From contig AP031358.1 of assembly GCA_037833965.1 (NCBI GenBank), positions 20,592,001 through 20,656,000 of the forward strand: DNA of 64,000 nucleotides, read 5' to 3'. Positions 45,701 through 59,463 of the stretch are shown one piece after another. The notes beneath the pieces are model-generated. The model made no database searches. It saw only the letters and a program-made list of their open reading frames with translations, and had not been told where the DNA came from. The position numbers and the translations under genes are program-made. Within the stretch, counting starts at the first letter, position 1; each line of letters begins with the position of its first letter. This DNA is from Marchantia polymorpha subsp. ruderalis (Eukaryota; Streptophyta; Marchantiopsida; Marchantiales; Marchantiaceae).

Positions 45701-46929
45701 ACTCAAGTTGGAGGAAAGCAATTCCACACGATTTTTAAGATCGTCCTCTTGAATGCTGCGGAATGGTTGAGAAAATTGGATCAATTTCGACAAAAAAAAT
45801 TGCTACTCGAGATGAAATTAATGCAGACATAGTAATAACCAACAAAAGCAGATGAAAGCTTGAAGTTGGCACGATCAGATAGATTCTTTTTAGCCTTTTT
45901 CCTGTGACGAATTTACCTCCAAGCCTTCATATCCATAAATGGTTCCATCTTCTCCAAAAATTCGCTCCGCAAACTGTGGATCGCACATAATCTCTTCTCT
46001 TTGCGACTCATCTTGCATATCCTGAGCAGAACTAACTGAAGAGGCCACAAGCTGTCATTCAGCACAATATCACTATCCACGACAAACATGGCATTGACGC
46101 TGCGACATTTAAGCTAGTCAAGAGACAATCTTCCAACGCGTGCGAAACAGAGGAAGCAACTAGAAAAGAAAGAATCTCTTCTTCAGAAACACTTACCGAA
46201 CAGCAACTTCATGCACTCATTGGCGTTGCAAGACACAACGGATTCAGGAACTGCGCACCCGGCGAAAGAAAAAATTGGTTAATCAATTCTTAAGCTCAGC
46301 TAGTGCAAAGAAAGAATGCAAAGATTTCATACGAAAGACATCACAGTGACTGTTAGCCTTCTCCCATACTCTCTCCTACAAACGTTATTGATAATCGAAA
46401 CCCCACATTTAAGATAAAAAAAAGCTGCAGTTTGCCGGTATCATAGTTCAAGATTACTACATAAATCCCACAAACAATAGATTTCAAAACCCCTACAGGT
46501 GTCGCAGACGTCAAAAACCCCACATGTGAGTCATCTTCTCATCTCTGCCTGACTGCATGGCAGAGCACATACTGTCGTCGACGACATAAAAATAAAATGA
46601 AGAACAACAGAGAGAAACAGTTGGGACGACATCCTCAATGTAGAAGGCAACGCGAGAATTAAGACCTTCTAACCTAATGTAACACGGAAGAGCGAGAGAA
46701 ATCTGGTGAATTATCCAGCTGAGGAGTAGTCAGTGTCGTGCGCTTGATGGCAATGCCATACCAATCCGTCCATTCCATAGGCGAAATAGAGAGAAATTCG
46801 ATTTTTTGAAACGAGGAGAGCGAGCGCGGGAGAATTTTTCTTACTTGCCGCAAAAGCAACTTTCCGACGCTTCACACGTTCCTCAGGACCGGCTTCTAAG
46901 AGCGCCTTCATCTTGCCTCCAGACGCCAT
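42706..46929 (-). CDS. HAG2: Histone acetyltransferase type B catalytic subunit (HAT1/HAG2), about 595 aa
   Basis: Acetylates new histone H4 at Lys5/12 before deposition. Nine exons on the minus strand close in phase: 46929-46845, 46250-46197, 46035-45917, 45224-45177, 44944-44700, 44550-44421, 44213-44132, 43919-43774, 43584-42706. Marks: ERVKRRKVAF, NANECMKLLFVSS, GEDGTIYGYEGLE, MTDDREAF, IMGFCNVYRFYHYPD, RLRISQILVLPLYQGMGYG with the acetyl-CoA loop QGMGYG (311-316), VTMEEPS and INKKQFKRCWEQLLF. It is longer than Arabidopsis HAG2 (467 aa), partly through the C-terminal part ending in a Ser tail. The 48-nt exon 45224-45177 and the 5' end of the next exon add about 22 residues where HAG2 has none, so they are uncertain. 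Confidence 0.92.
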
Positions 46930-47764
46930 AAAAAACCAGCTCCTCCAAGAGCTACACAAAGGTTTGAATACCCCGGGATTGTGTTTCACCAGCACTCGTA
47001 GGCAGGCGATCTGCCCGACATGCAATGTCAAATTCCCGCGCAACGAGAGCCTCGCATGGCTTCGTACGAGCTTAAGAAATTAAGCGACAGCGCAAAGAAA
47101 GAGCGTAGGCAGAAAAAACTCGAAGGCTCGAATGGAGCGAAAGGTTCGGGACTTCCCGCCTTAACGCACTGCAGTCCATTTCCCGTTACCCTTGCCACGG
47201 TGGACAATCCCCAACTCATTTTCCCGGCTCGTTTGTCCTTATGTTTCAGTCTTCAAAAGAAATCTAAGTTATACGTGTCTGCACAAAACACATAACCCTT
47301 TATTACGTGGAGCAGATAGAGGAAAAGAAAAAGAATCCACGTCTACAAGATAATTTCGTTTGTGGTCGAAAGGAGTTAGGTTTTGATGTTCTTCATGTCA
47401 TATCTCTGTATTAACACGAATCATAAATAACCCAGTAATAGTTACATCACTAATGCCAGTTGCATGGAAACAATTGAGCTCAACAAATATCAGATTTTAA
47501 TGAAAATTATCGATTATAATACTTGAACTTACATAATATTATAAGTAATTCACTTCTTTCCTCATTGTGCTTTCTATCTCATGAGATGAGAAAGAATGTA
47601 AAATATTTGAAAAAAAATTATGAACAGTTTTTTTTATTTTATGATATAGTGAAATTATTCTTAATGCAAAGAGTATTTACTGCACTTTCTTCAAAAAAAA
47701 TGGTAGAAAAGTATGTACAAAAAATAAGTAACTAAATTTTTTAAGTCTAAACTGAAATAACATC
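46930..47764. other. HAT1 upstream region, then AT-rich
   Basis: Bases 46930-47250 are the likely HAT1 promoter and 5' UTR. The 91-codon plus ORF at 47020-47295 runs out of it and is not recognised. From 47300 the sequence is AT-rich and empty. Confidence 0.5.
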
Positions 47765-47837
47765 GGGGGTGTAGCTCACATGGTAGAGCGATCGCTTTGC
47801 ATGCGATAGGCACGGGGATCGATGCCCCGCACCTCCA
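47765..47837 (+). tRNA. tRNA-Ala (UGC), second copy
   Basis: Same 73-nt cloverleaf as at 30417-30489, with two differences: G instead of A at the base after the D stem, and G instead of A at the last T-loop position. Anticodon TGC and both internal promoter boxes are intact; T-runs follow within 20 bp. Confidence 0.97.
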
Positions 47838-50829
47838 TTAGGTGTCATTTACTTTTTCATCCAAGCAGCATGCGCAAGTGATTTGGGCGATTGTCAAGAG
47901 CTGATCTCTGCTCCGTTTGAGCATTCCTTTTTCTCAAGAGGATCCCAGTCTCGAGAGATTTCCGAATTTGTGTCTGCCAACTTTGAGATACACCTATATC
48001 TAGGAAACTTATTATATATGCCGCAGTCCTCGCAAAACAATCCTTCTCTATTCACAAGTTCACATTATTTCTTGGAGATGATAAGGTTTATAATGTGTAC
48101 ACGCGGGCAATAGATTAAACAATCGTTTAAGATAACTAGAAATTAATCTCTATCAACTTGTTGAGGAATGAATGCTTATGATGTCCCACCAATGTCTTAT
48201 ACTTTTAATGGCTAGTTCCGATGACAACACATTGCTAATGGAAGAATATTTGTCACACGACGAGACTGAACATCATACATCTTTGCTATATCTACATAGA
48301 CATAGGCTGGCTTTTTCCAAGTTCAAGAGCATTTGAGAGTTCATTCGTTCTTGTAACATCCTATGTACATCCACGGATGATAAAGTGATATCACGAAAAT
48401 ATTTTTCGTCCCTTGTAAGCGTGAAGTCAGCAAAAGCCTCGTTTATTCTTGCTGCAATATGGGCTAGTGTATGGTTGATCTTCATGCTATATAAAGTTCT
48501 ATCCATATTTTGATTCTAGATTAATTTAAACTTCGTCAATAAGTTTGATGATATGATGAGGACTAAGATTAAAAGAGATGATCACATTCTTTTTCAGATT
48601 TGATTACAGTCACACAAACAAGATTAAGTATGTGTTAAACGCCCATGTTTGGAGAAGGCCGTAAGTTTTTGCTTACTAAAACTCCTGCTGTAGGACTTAC
48701 CCATGTATGCTTAAAGGAGATAGAATTTACATACAAACTTTGGACACGTAGGAAATCGGGATTCTCAACACCAATGTTAGTCCGGTGGTACTTACTTAAG
48801 GAAAGTTTAAAAATTTATCAGTGAAGAGTTTTGAAGAAGATATTGTTTTCATTTAGCTCTCTTGACTCTTGATTTCATTTTCTCATTATAATATTTATAT
48901 ATCGATTTGTACAACTCCATTATGACAGTCACGAGGAATCATATTTATCATTGAATTTTGTGGCCAATAGTGTGGATAGTGTGTAAGTAATGCAATAGAT
49001 CTTTGCTTGGATAAAAATAATGATATGATGGATCTACGAGAACTAAGTAACATAACATCCTTTCTATACTTTCATTACTCCTAAATCTTACGAACTAAAC
49101 TCATGAGATATTTAGATTACACGGGAATTTTGAAGGAAATCATCACTGATCACCATTCCGTTCTGTTTGACTTGTAGCTTGGTACACTTGAATGTCATCT
49201 GTGGCGTTCTTTAACATGGTTGATTTTTATTTCATGTGTTTGGTTTAACAAGACTTGGATTTGGTAGTTGATTTATCAATGGTAGATCAAACATATTAAC
49301 TACTGATTTCATTCATAGTAAGCAAAAGGATAATATTCATTCACTATACCTCGTTATATTTAAACGAAAAAAACTATTTGGAGCTATTTTTACACAATCA
49401 CGTCCATGACTGAGGCCTAGGATACTTTAGCTCGGTAATTCCCCCAACACATCAACTCATAAGAAAAGGGTGATAGAGCACTGTAATCATAATTTTTGAT
49501 CAAACAAAATACATAATAGAATTCAAATGCATAAAATATCGGTGGATGCAACATCAATGTGTTAAAGATTTTTTCATCCTAAGTAAAATACACCTAAATC
49601 AGAATTTGAGACCATTTGAGTCATCAGGGTTATTTATTTCTCTTGCAATATTATCAATATTATTCACGTTTCCTGAATATCATGGAGGTGGCTATATGCA
49701 ATGGCTACAATTGTTTTGAGAACCTAGAAAAAGTCGAAACTTATGCTACACTACTTCCTTCAGCTCCACCTCCGCAATGAATGGGATGTAAAGAAGTTCA
49801 GGCAAGTAACATAACCATCCCATTTTCTGCGTATATTCTGCTAAAAGGGGCATACCATAAGGTAGGTTTACATCTTATCCATTATAAATCTAATTTCACC
49901 CAGCTTTGCAACTAAGCAATCACTCGCAATCTTAGGCAACAACCTTGTAATGAATAAAAGACTCAAAATAATGATGAGAAATAGACCAAAAATGGATCGA
50001 GAATGATTTCATCATTTTTAATGCGAATGAAAGGAAAGTAGAATTGCAAGAATCTTGATGCAGATCTCCAAACCATTAGATGTCGAGTTGGTGCGTGATT
50101 AAGTTAGCAGGCCACACTCTTCAAAACTTTATGCAAATTATTTCGTCCTAAGGCTACTCTACGCAATGGTGAATATTTCGTGACACACGTGGCAGAATGG
50201 CAGTAGCTGAGAGAAGAGAAGAGAAGAGGGAGGGAGAGGGTTCGAGGGGAGAAGTTTAGGTCGATGGACGCGAGGGAGATTAACCCGGGATCTTAACCGG
50301 GGTCGCGGGTGAGCGGGAGCTTAACCCAAGCGCAGGGTGGGGAGCGGGGTGAAGAAATGGCCCCCTCCTGTTGTGTTGTGGGTTGGCCCGCTGTCCGTCG
50401 GCCTGTCTTCCCTGCCTGTCAGATCCGCCAAAGGTTGCTCGTCGCTCTCTCAGATCTGCGCCTCGGGACCTTTCCAATGCTTTAATCCATCGCACACGAG
50501 CGACGAAAGGAATCGATCACGAAGCGCGCTTTCAGATCGAGCTGCTCGCTCACTGACCGATATCGAAGGTTCGTTCCCGAGCTTCTCTGGCTTTTCTTGC
50601 GCAATTGGATCTCTGACTGTCAGTGCGCCGGTGGGCATTTCTTTGCGTCTGTGATTTGGTGGGTAATTTGCATTCGGGATGGAGGTTTGGTGTGCGCAGT
50701 TGATTTTGGTCCGGGTGGGGTGAGTGAATTGGTGTTTTGGGGGATCGGGGGTTTTCGCTGGAGGTTTTTAAAAGTGTTGTGGACTTGTGTCTCTCTCAGG
50801 ACCGAGCATAAGAAAAGGAGGAGGGCAAA
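47838..50829. other. AT-rich intergenic, then VHA-F upstream region
   Basis: Nothing recognisable to about 50150. A 77-codon minus ORF (48273-48506, with EAFADFTLTRDEKYF) looks protein-like but is unmatched. From 50200 the sequence turns GC- and purine-rich (GAGAAGAGAAGAG near 50210-50235) and should hold the VHA-F promoter and 5' UTR. Confidence 0.5.
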
Positions 50830-53000
50830 ATGGCAGCAGCGCAGGCAACGGCTCGTAGCTCCTCGCTGATTGCCATTATTGGAGACGAGGTAGAGTTCGA
50901 CCTCCTTCCACCTTGACAGTCTCGAATTCGCTGGCTGATCGGCCATTTAATTTGAGGTTTAGGAAAACAGGACTCTTTTAGTGTCCATCAAGCTCGTCGA
51001 ACGGACGAGGATTGTCAACTTAATCCCGACCAGCTCCTTCCTGTGTCGACGTCGAAATTCTCATTTGTTGTTAGTACTTGGAGAATTCCAGCAGTTCTGA
51101 TATCACGCAATGTCGTCTATTGATCTGATTGACCTGTGCGTACCCCCCCGACATACTACCTTCATCACGGCCATTGTCCATCAGGCTGTAGCTTTGGGAC
51201 ATGAGGCTGAAACACGGCAAGGGGAACATATTTCTGACGAGGAATTGCGCTGGATCGCAGGATACTGTGACTGGATTTTTGCTCGCTGGAGTGGGAAACG
51301 TTGACCTCCGCAGGAAGACCAATTACCTCGTTGTGGACACCAGTACGTCCTTGAACCGGACTGATCGCTGTTTCAACTCTATGCATTTCCTGCTGCTAAG
51401 AAATGTGCTAGTCATGTGATTTGGCGATTTACATATCCGAAGGGATGACTAATGCAATTTCTTTTGTCTGATACCCTAATTTTTCGCTGACTTTAGAAAC
51501 AACCATCAAAGCAATTGAGGATGCTTTCAAGGACTTCACCAACAGAGAAGATGTTGCTATCGTGCTCATCAGCCAATATGTACGTACTGTAATCTCTGAC
51601 CTGTTGCATAGAGAAGACCAGAAGCATCTCATATACGCCTCCTCATGTTACATACTTTTGGTAAAAAAACTTCTTGCAAGCTCGGCAGTTTATTGACCAC
51701 CGGATATATTATCGGATCTACTCACACCTCTGAGAAGTGAGAAGTTATATTTGGCCATTAATCAAGTAACAAACAACAGAATGTTGTGAAAACTAATCAA
51801 TTAGTTTTGTTGTGGTTGTGAATATCTGGAAACCTCATGGAAGTGCAAGGTTGTATCACCCTTTACGGTATAGTGCTTCGCTGTGTAAGTAAGACTCGAC
51901 TCTTTCAGTTCAATCCCTCACACAATGAAGTGAGATACCGTACTTAGCCGGACTTGGTCCTTCCGTGGCATGGAAGGAATGTAGCACTTCGAGAACGAGG
52001 AGTGATGTGGCGTTTTCAAGAGGAATGCTCTGTGTAGACCGTTTGATTGGTAACGATTCAAAACAGCAGAATTTGCGAAGTCAGAAATCTGCTTCGTAAT
52101 CGTGGAACCTATCTACCGAACTTTGTTAGCCAAGATGTTTCTGTCAGCTATCTATGTGTCTGCCAGTCTCACTCCAGTGATAAGTCAATGCGTACCTTCG
52201 TTCTAATTGCTTAGCCATGAGGCAATGCTGAACCATATCAGAAGTCTGAGGAGTGTTATTGCTATAGCAGCGTGTTACTAGGGGTCAGCAAATGATCTCT
52301 AGGGAAGTGTATCATATCGAGTCATATGGACGGTCCTTTTGGCACTAACCAGTTGAAACTGGAAGGGAACCGAATTATTGACTACGTCCCCATCATCCCT
52401 TGGATGTATCGTTTTCCCGTATCCACTGCGGCACTTTCATTGAGGCTGCGGACATTTATAGTCATGAGGTTGAACTTCATACTTCATCCGAAGGAGCTGC
52501 AGCGGTTCCGGCGCTCTTGGTGGTATCTCTTCCGACCAAGAGCAATTCCGAAGGATTGGTTCTGATAAATACAAATGGACAGGCAATCCAGATTCTATCT
52601 CGAAGGGCTTTAAGCTTTAGACTCCACTTTGGCTTCTAATCTTAGATTTGAGAAGAAAGTGGCCCAATCTTCATCTTCTGTCCTGCCCACTAAAAATCTG
52701 GAGTTTTTCTTGTTTCTCATATATCAAGAGTCAGGAGGATCTCTGCGAGATGTAAGAAAAGTCACAAGTCATTTTGCTAACTTACGTCGGTTCATACTTA
52801 ATCCTGATATTTTAACACATCTGTTCTTGTTTTTGTAGATCGCAAGCATGATCCGATTTCAGATTGATAGCTACAACAAACCTCTACCCGCTATTTTGGA
52901 GATCCCATCGAAGGACCATCCGTATGACCCATCTCAGGACTCCATCTTATCAAGGGTCAAGCACATGTTCTCTGCAGAACCGACAAGCAGCCGTTCTTAG
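50830..53000 (+). CDS. VHA-F: V-type H+-ATPase subunit F, 128 aa
   Basis: Subunit F of the V1 rotor stalk, acting with subunit D on vacuolar and trans-Golgi membranes. Four exons close in phase: 50830-50889, 51261-51342, 51497-51579, 52839-53000. After MAAAQATARSS the whole family sequence is present: LIAIIGDE, DTVTGFLLAGVGNVD, KTNYLVVDTKTT, IEDAFKDF, REDVAIVLISQYIA, MIRFQIDSY and PAILEIPSKDHPYD. Length matches the plant family (about 128-130 aa). Intron 3 is 1.26 kb and holds nothing recognisable. Confidence 0.97.
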
Positions 53001-56000
53001 TTCTGGAAAGAGTCGGACCCATGATTTGTATACGAATGACTAGCGTTGAATAATATAAACCTTTTTTCTACTAGAGTTTTACGTGCTGACAAGTGCGGCG
53101 AATCTAAAAATCAGAAAGGTGCTGTAGATGAAATGAATTTCATCGATGGCGCGCAAGGTGCAAGGTACCATGCAGATACAGAGATGTTGTTGGCTTGGAC
53201 ACATGCGACCGGGTCAGTGCTAACCCATTCTTTTAAGTAAGTTGTGTAATAAAGTGTTCATAGATCTAAGGGCGGTCGAAGTTGAATATGAAATGCATGG
53301 AACATGTGTTGTAATCCCTCTTCCTGTACCACCCTTGACTTCTCTGAGCAGTAAGGACGCAAGCGAGTGGGAACTGAGTTCTCTCCAGGCTACCACCATC
53401 AGTCCATTCAAGAGCCCCTTCGTGATCAGCATGGTCGTAAAATGTTGAACTTATGACCCCGAGAACTTGTCTCTCGTGTCTTGTGCTCTTCTCGTACTAT
53501 ACTTGATCTAATGTAGCCCTTACTACGAAGTATACACGGTGCACCTACGCAGCGTTCATTGACCAGTCCCTCCAAGCAGATGGTTGATTTCACAGTAGAT
53601 ATAGATCGGCAATTCGTCATCTGATTCTACTTGTGCTAAATAACTCACTCCTTGTGCTATACCCTTGTTCAGATTTGTACGTCCTTCCTTCCTCATGTGG
53701 CGGTAACATGCAAGCTCCAATGTCAAAAGTGAAGTGAAGCTAACTTCGATATAGAATCTAGGGTAGGTTGTCATATGCAAATTCTATAAGCTTCTGAGAG
53801 ATTATCATTCTTAGTAACAGCAAATTACACTTTTTACAGTATGTTCATAGACTCTTGAAAAAAAGTATAATAACATTAAAATCACTTGGGATTGCTTGAA
53901 CTCACATACTGGTTTTTAACCAAACTTCTACCAATATTACTATATTGATAGAAGTTTAAAGTCACTGTTTAGTATGTTTTTAGAAATTAAAATTTTTATA
54001 TAATGAACGATAATTTATTTTACTAGATTAAAATGACGGAAAAATTCAATCTATTTTGCAAGTTTCATGCATTGTTAAACAACAACGAGATGCTTTTTAA
54101 ATTTTCTTTAGGATAATTTCATATGTAAACATCTGTATTTTAATACAACAATAATATTACTTTTTGTAATATATTACGAAATGTTTGAGTTAATTCTATT
54201 AAAAAATTCTCATATTAATTAACAGTAGTATTATTTCTTCTATCTCTTGTTGGGAGTCCGAAGTTTTTATAAGATGATGAAATCATGAAAGATTCCTTTA
54301 GATTTATACAAGGATATCATTATCTCTAGTTTATGTTTATTTACTGAAATATTTAAATTAAATTAATTTATAATTAGATAGTGAATCTAATATTGATTAG
54401 TATGTGAACAATATTATATATGTAAATGTAATCGTGCTTACCATACTAGTGAATACGGCTGTAGTTTTCTCTGAGTCTATCTGTAAATCATAAGTAATGT
54501 TATTGTAAACTAATGAGTGTAAATAGATAATAATATCATAATTTTCATCCTATAATCGAAATTATCTCAGTCGAGTTCATATATAAAAGAGAAACACTTC
54601 CTGAAGTAATTGTACCTCATTTTAATCCAATACACTGCTCTTTCACAGGTCGAAACCTATGGGTCTCCAAATATATATTTTTTATTCTCACAATAAAATT
54701 CACCTTAAATTGATTTTCTGACATAAATTATAATCTTTAATTTTTTTTATCAAAAAAATTATAAAATAAAATAAAAGATAATATATATTAGATAATAATG
54801 ATATCACACTCTTTAATCTATTATGCATATTATTAAAGGCAAAATCGTGGTAAAAAGAAATATTTTGTTGAAAAGTAGTGAGATATACATATTACGGTAT
54901 AGTTAGAAGAAATAAAATATATGATTCAACTCAGAGTATATAGATAAAATCTCAGTTTAAAATTTTTTATTTTTATTATTTATCCAATTTCTTTTACAAT
55001 AATAATGGAAAAAGTATAGTTAACCCTCATCTTACGCTAATTACACTCGTTGTCAAGTCAAGTTACGAAAGTCAGGGGAACGTTAGTGCTGCGTAGCTCT
55101 GACGTTCTCCCGCGTACTCCAAGGCTCTCTCTTATTCGTTGTGATAAAAATTTCATAGAAAATTTCATAAAAACAAAAGTATATTACAAGTTTAACACCA
55201 TATCTCTCATTAAAAAAATACGGGATTAAATTTAGTTTCCGTATAATTTCCCATCAACTGTTGATATCCACGTGGACTCCTCCCGTCGCCACAAAGTAAA
55301 GCGGCCACCTGGGCTATAACTTCTTACAACGCGTGCCCGCAAAAAGTATTAATAACGCAGAAGCATGGCCCTGAAGTGGACGAAGCTATGCGTCTGTAAG
55401 GTTGATGATCACCCGTTGCAAATACTCTTTCGAGCCCATGGTAAATGGGAATGAAGTGAAAGGAGAACGATATTAATACTATATTTATTATACTATAGTA
55501 TTAATATGATATTAATACTCGATTCGGTACCGTCATATCACTCGAGATTATACATCTACCAATGTAGTACAGAAAGCAGCATTCTGATTCCTCCAACTCA
55601 ACGTCAATCAAGTTGAGCGAGACTCACGGCTTCACTGCGGCGTAAAATTCCTTTGTCCAACTAAAATCTCGGATGTCTGCACGGTTCAAGATGTGGACTT
55701 TCCTCACCTGGCATTCGCAACACTCGTCTTGCATTCTAGCGGCAGGCTCTGGAAGAGACGAAACCAGCTGCGCAGAACTCCGAGTCAGATGTTTAGCCTG
55801 TTATTGGAAAGACACTGCAGTTTTACGCTTCTTGAAATGTGTGACTGCAGCTAGCTCCAATGTGTCATTTGTGCTCAATTTCCTCTAAACTGGGTGTTCA
55901 GAACAATTTGTGAAACAATCAGAACAATTTATCTGCTTGTTTTGAACTGCTGTCAGGAGTGCTAGAATATGTGATGTAATAGCAGCGTGGTTGTCTGCTG

Positions 56001-56461
56001 TAAAATTCTATGCGGAAGGAGTTTATTAAGAAAGGATTGATCTCTAGACTGCTGTAGAATAAGTCCATAAGTTATTACATCTGCTAACGTTGAGATCAGG
56101 TAAGGGAAAGTCTTCCTTAGAACGCATTTTGAGAAAATTTGCACTCTGAGCCTCCGAGATTCCTTGGAATCGGTGTGCCTGGCAAGGTGGTGCTTATTAG
56201 CATGAACGGCAGCAGATTTTGTTTCTGGTGGCAAGATTGATGATGTGGTGAGGTTTGACCTGGTGAATAGTCTGTAATCTAAGCCCCACGAACTCAACAT
56301 GCTTTTTTCTGTATTCAGGTTCATTCATTTTGGCTTTCCGATTTTAACAAAATCATGAGGTCCGCCATGGACTCCCAGGAAGTCTAAACAAGAAAATGTG
56401 GTGAAAATTCGAGAAATGTATGTAGTTTCCACTATAGCAGTTCGAGGAAATCTTTTCTGCA
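53001..56461. other. VHA-F 3' region and AT-rich intergenic
   Basis: No gene was recognised. Bases 53800-55000 are extremely AT-rich. Small palindromes occur at about 53926-53956 and 55469-55511 (ATATTAATACTATA and its complement). ORFs at 55673-55888 (+) and 55962-56324 (-) match nothing known. Confidence 0.5.
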
Positions 56462-57729
56462 GGACTGCCCATTTCAGTAACTTGCAGGAAGTCACCCATC
56501 ACCACTTACTGCAACAGTTCATCGATACAGATTTGATGGAAAACAAGAGCACGGAGCAAAAAGTGGATAATGGAAAACATACCCGTCTTATGACAGGATC
56601 GGGGATCGGGACTATGGTGCTTTTGTGAAAACCTTCCCTGTAGACAATCCCGAAAGCCACTGTATATAAAAGGTGGTATTATTAAGGCAAAGCTTATTCT
56701 CTGAATTTAGTGCTGGCAATTGCACCTGCAGCTAAATTGGAGCAGAGAAGTAATGTGCAACAAAATTTCCTGACTACCCGTTATATTCAATAAATGTAAC
56801 TAATTTGTTTGTCTATGACGTGCCCCAATATAATATGATCCCATGCCAAGCTGTATGTTCAATGTCCATTTTGCCTTTCGTCTTCGGGCAAGATTGAACC
56901 TAATCTAATCCATAATCAGACAAAAGCATCAAAAATGATTCAGAAAGGAGGAAGGAATCCACCGTTTCAGTAAATGGGTCTTATGGACTATTTGGCCACA
57001 ACAGGGATAGTACATGGAACGAACTGACACCGGCCATGCTCCGCAACAGTGTGGAAATATAGGATTCATGGACAACTCGAAATTGTGGCAATCATGTTCA
57101 GAAGGTTTATGAAGTTCCCAATTGAGAACGCCGAGGTCCTCAGACTTGTGCAGTACTCGAGTTGCACATGAGTCACCACAACTATGAATACTAGTGCATG
57201 ACGTGAATTCGGCTGCTGGAATGTGACTCGTTCGTGGATTCTTTTTCGTCGCCGGGCATCTCCGACCTCCATGAGACTCAAGGCGGTACAATTATTTGTT
57301 CACTGAATACAGTCACTGGAATCTCGAGTATGCTGCATGGAAAATTCTTTTTTGGATGTAACAAATACACAAGTTTCGCGATTGAATTCGATGAACTCAG
57401 CAGCGTCATAGCGCTGTCATTGTAGCCACATGGTGAATGATTTTTTTCCAAAGATCCGTAAGCTACATTCCAGAGGAGCAAGCATCAAGACAGCAGTCAG
57501 TCAGGGTCTGCTTTAGAGTTTAGGGTGGAACAGAGTTTGGAGATTGTACGTGTTTCAGAGCATTCTGAACAAATCATTTTCAATCAACCCTCAACATAGT
57601 ACTTCTACAATTCTGATGAATTTTTATTGTTCTCCTATCAGCAAGTTGATAATATTCTCCCGAAACTGTAGCCGGACAGGATACTTTATAACTCCCCGAG
57701 AGACCTGAAAAGCAAACTGGTACACGCTC

Positions 57730-57762
57730 ATGCTCTTGGAGTATTGTGTACTCCAAGAGCAT
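57730..57762. repeat. Perfect palindrome, 14-bp arms
   Basis: Arms 57730-57743 and 57749-57762 around a 5-nt loop TTGTG. Copy B has only the left arm at the matching place (about 61557-61580). Confidence 0.95.
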
Positions 57763-58140
57763 TGTGTAGGATTTGCAGAAGATCAGAACAAACTGAATTG
57801 TTTAATTTTGAAAACTTCTTTCACACGCATGCGCGTCCGTTAGACTAATGAATCACCAAACGGCATACACCTATTTCTGAGTTCAACGTTACTCTCTCGT
57901 GGGCATCAGATGCACCCAAGAAGACAAAGGATGATTACATATTGAAATCAGCTGAGGGTTGCTAAAAAGGAAAAGGTGTTCTGAGCTGAGGATGTTCAAA
58001 AAGAAAAGAACGCAATGGCGCGATTCTGATGTTCTCTGCAGGTGGAAGCATTGTCTTGTTATTTATACTTGTTAACTAATATCCCACACATATTATCAAA
58101 ATTGGCCAGCCTAGCATCTACACTTTGTTCGGTGGAGTGA

Positions 58141-59410
58141 ACCCACACCTTTATACTAAACAATTGCTAGTTGGGGTTGAACAATTTTTAACATATAAAA
58201 CAATTTGTGAAGCATTGAAGAAAAGGTATATTATTATTGTGCAATTACTTAGAGATGTTGCACTAAGAGTAAATGCCAAAGATGATGTAGGAGTACCCTG
58301 GTGTTTTCAGATGAGTGCATGACATGTTACACTTGTTGAGCAAATGACATCCTTAGCAAACTTTAAAAATGATAGTTTCACCAAACCATGTGAATGCAAT
58401 AATTGCGCAAGAACTCCAACATTTTATAAAAGTTTTACTTCAATAACATCAATGGACACATACAGAAACCACAAATTTTTGGGCACTATCAATGTTCAGA
58501 TTAGACAAAAGAAAACGGATGAACATGGAAAAAAAAGGAAGATGATTACTTCTTATGTAACTTGAAATTTAAGCTGCTTATAATTATTTTAGATAATATA
58601 TCTATTTATAATGTTTGGCAAGGGAGGAAATGAGGGAGTAAATAATTTTGATAGGTTTTAGCTTGATTTTTATTTATTTTATCTATTTTTAATCTTTCAG
58701 GTTAATGAATATTCTACTTGAATTTAAAATGTATCAAATATTTAGTAATTATATCTATATTCACATACACATTGAAAAACTCCTTATCATGCTATGATAA
58801 TATTTTTTATTCCACCATTAGTAATAAAGTAGTTAACATCCATCATTCTATCTCATCTCATAAGTGGAGTGGTATAATTAAAGTACACTTAGTTGCATTC
58901 ATCTTGATGATGCATCTAAATCAAACAGTCCAAGAATCAAATCAACAAAAATTTCATAAATTCTAGGGTCAAAATCTTTGAGGCCATTGAGAATTCTTTT
59001 GAGGAATGAAAAAATGTCACTTTTATTGTTAAACGTCTTGTCAGAAAAACATTACTAGAACTGGTTTACAACTTACCATGAAACAAACATTGCAATTCAA
59101 ACAATACATCTAAGAAAGATTTTGTAAGTCACTATTTCAAATGTTTCGGTGCACATCAAACAACTAGCTCCGTAATACGAACAGAATCTGGACGTATTAT
59201 TATCACGTAAACACACTTTGACATTAGCAAGTATCATGCTGGTTCTATCGTGCTCTGTACGAAATGGTAAACAAGCAGGAATGCTCTAAGCACGGACGGA
59301 GAAATCTGATTCCGTTTTAATGTTGGAGGTCGGAAGTCCTCCAGACTCTGGTACTAAAACTGTGCATGTGCTCACATGCTTGACAGCTGAGGTAGAAGAA
59401 CAATCATTCC
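58141..59410. mobile_element. AT-rich insertion in duplication copy A, type unknown
   Basis: About 1.27 kb is present in copy A and absent from copy B. It holds two plus ORFs (58125-58322, whose first bases lie in the duplication, and 58344-58565 with a CECNNC cysteine cluster) that match no family I know. Target duplication and terminal repeats were not found. It may be a transposon remnant, or sequence lost from copy B. Confidence 0.4.
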
Positions 59411-59414
59411 ATCA

Positions 59415-59463
59415 GTTGAGAACCTCGAATATTCCTCGTATACGGGTATTCGAGGTTCTCAAC
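59415..59463. repeat. Palindrome, 17-bp perfect arms
   Basis: Arms 59415-59431 and 59447-59463 around a 15-nt centre. Copy B (about 61914-61945) has only the left arm followed by CTCGTATAC. Confidence 0.95.
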
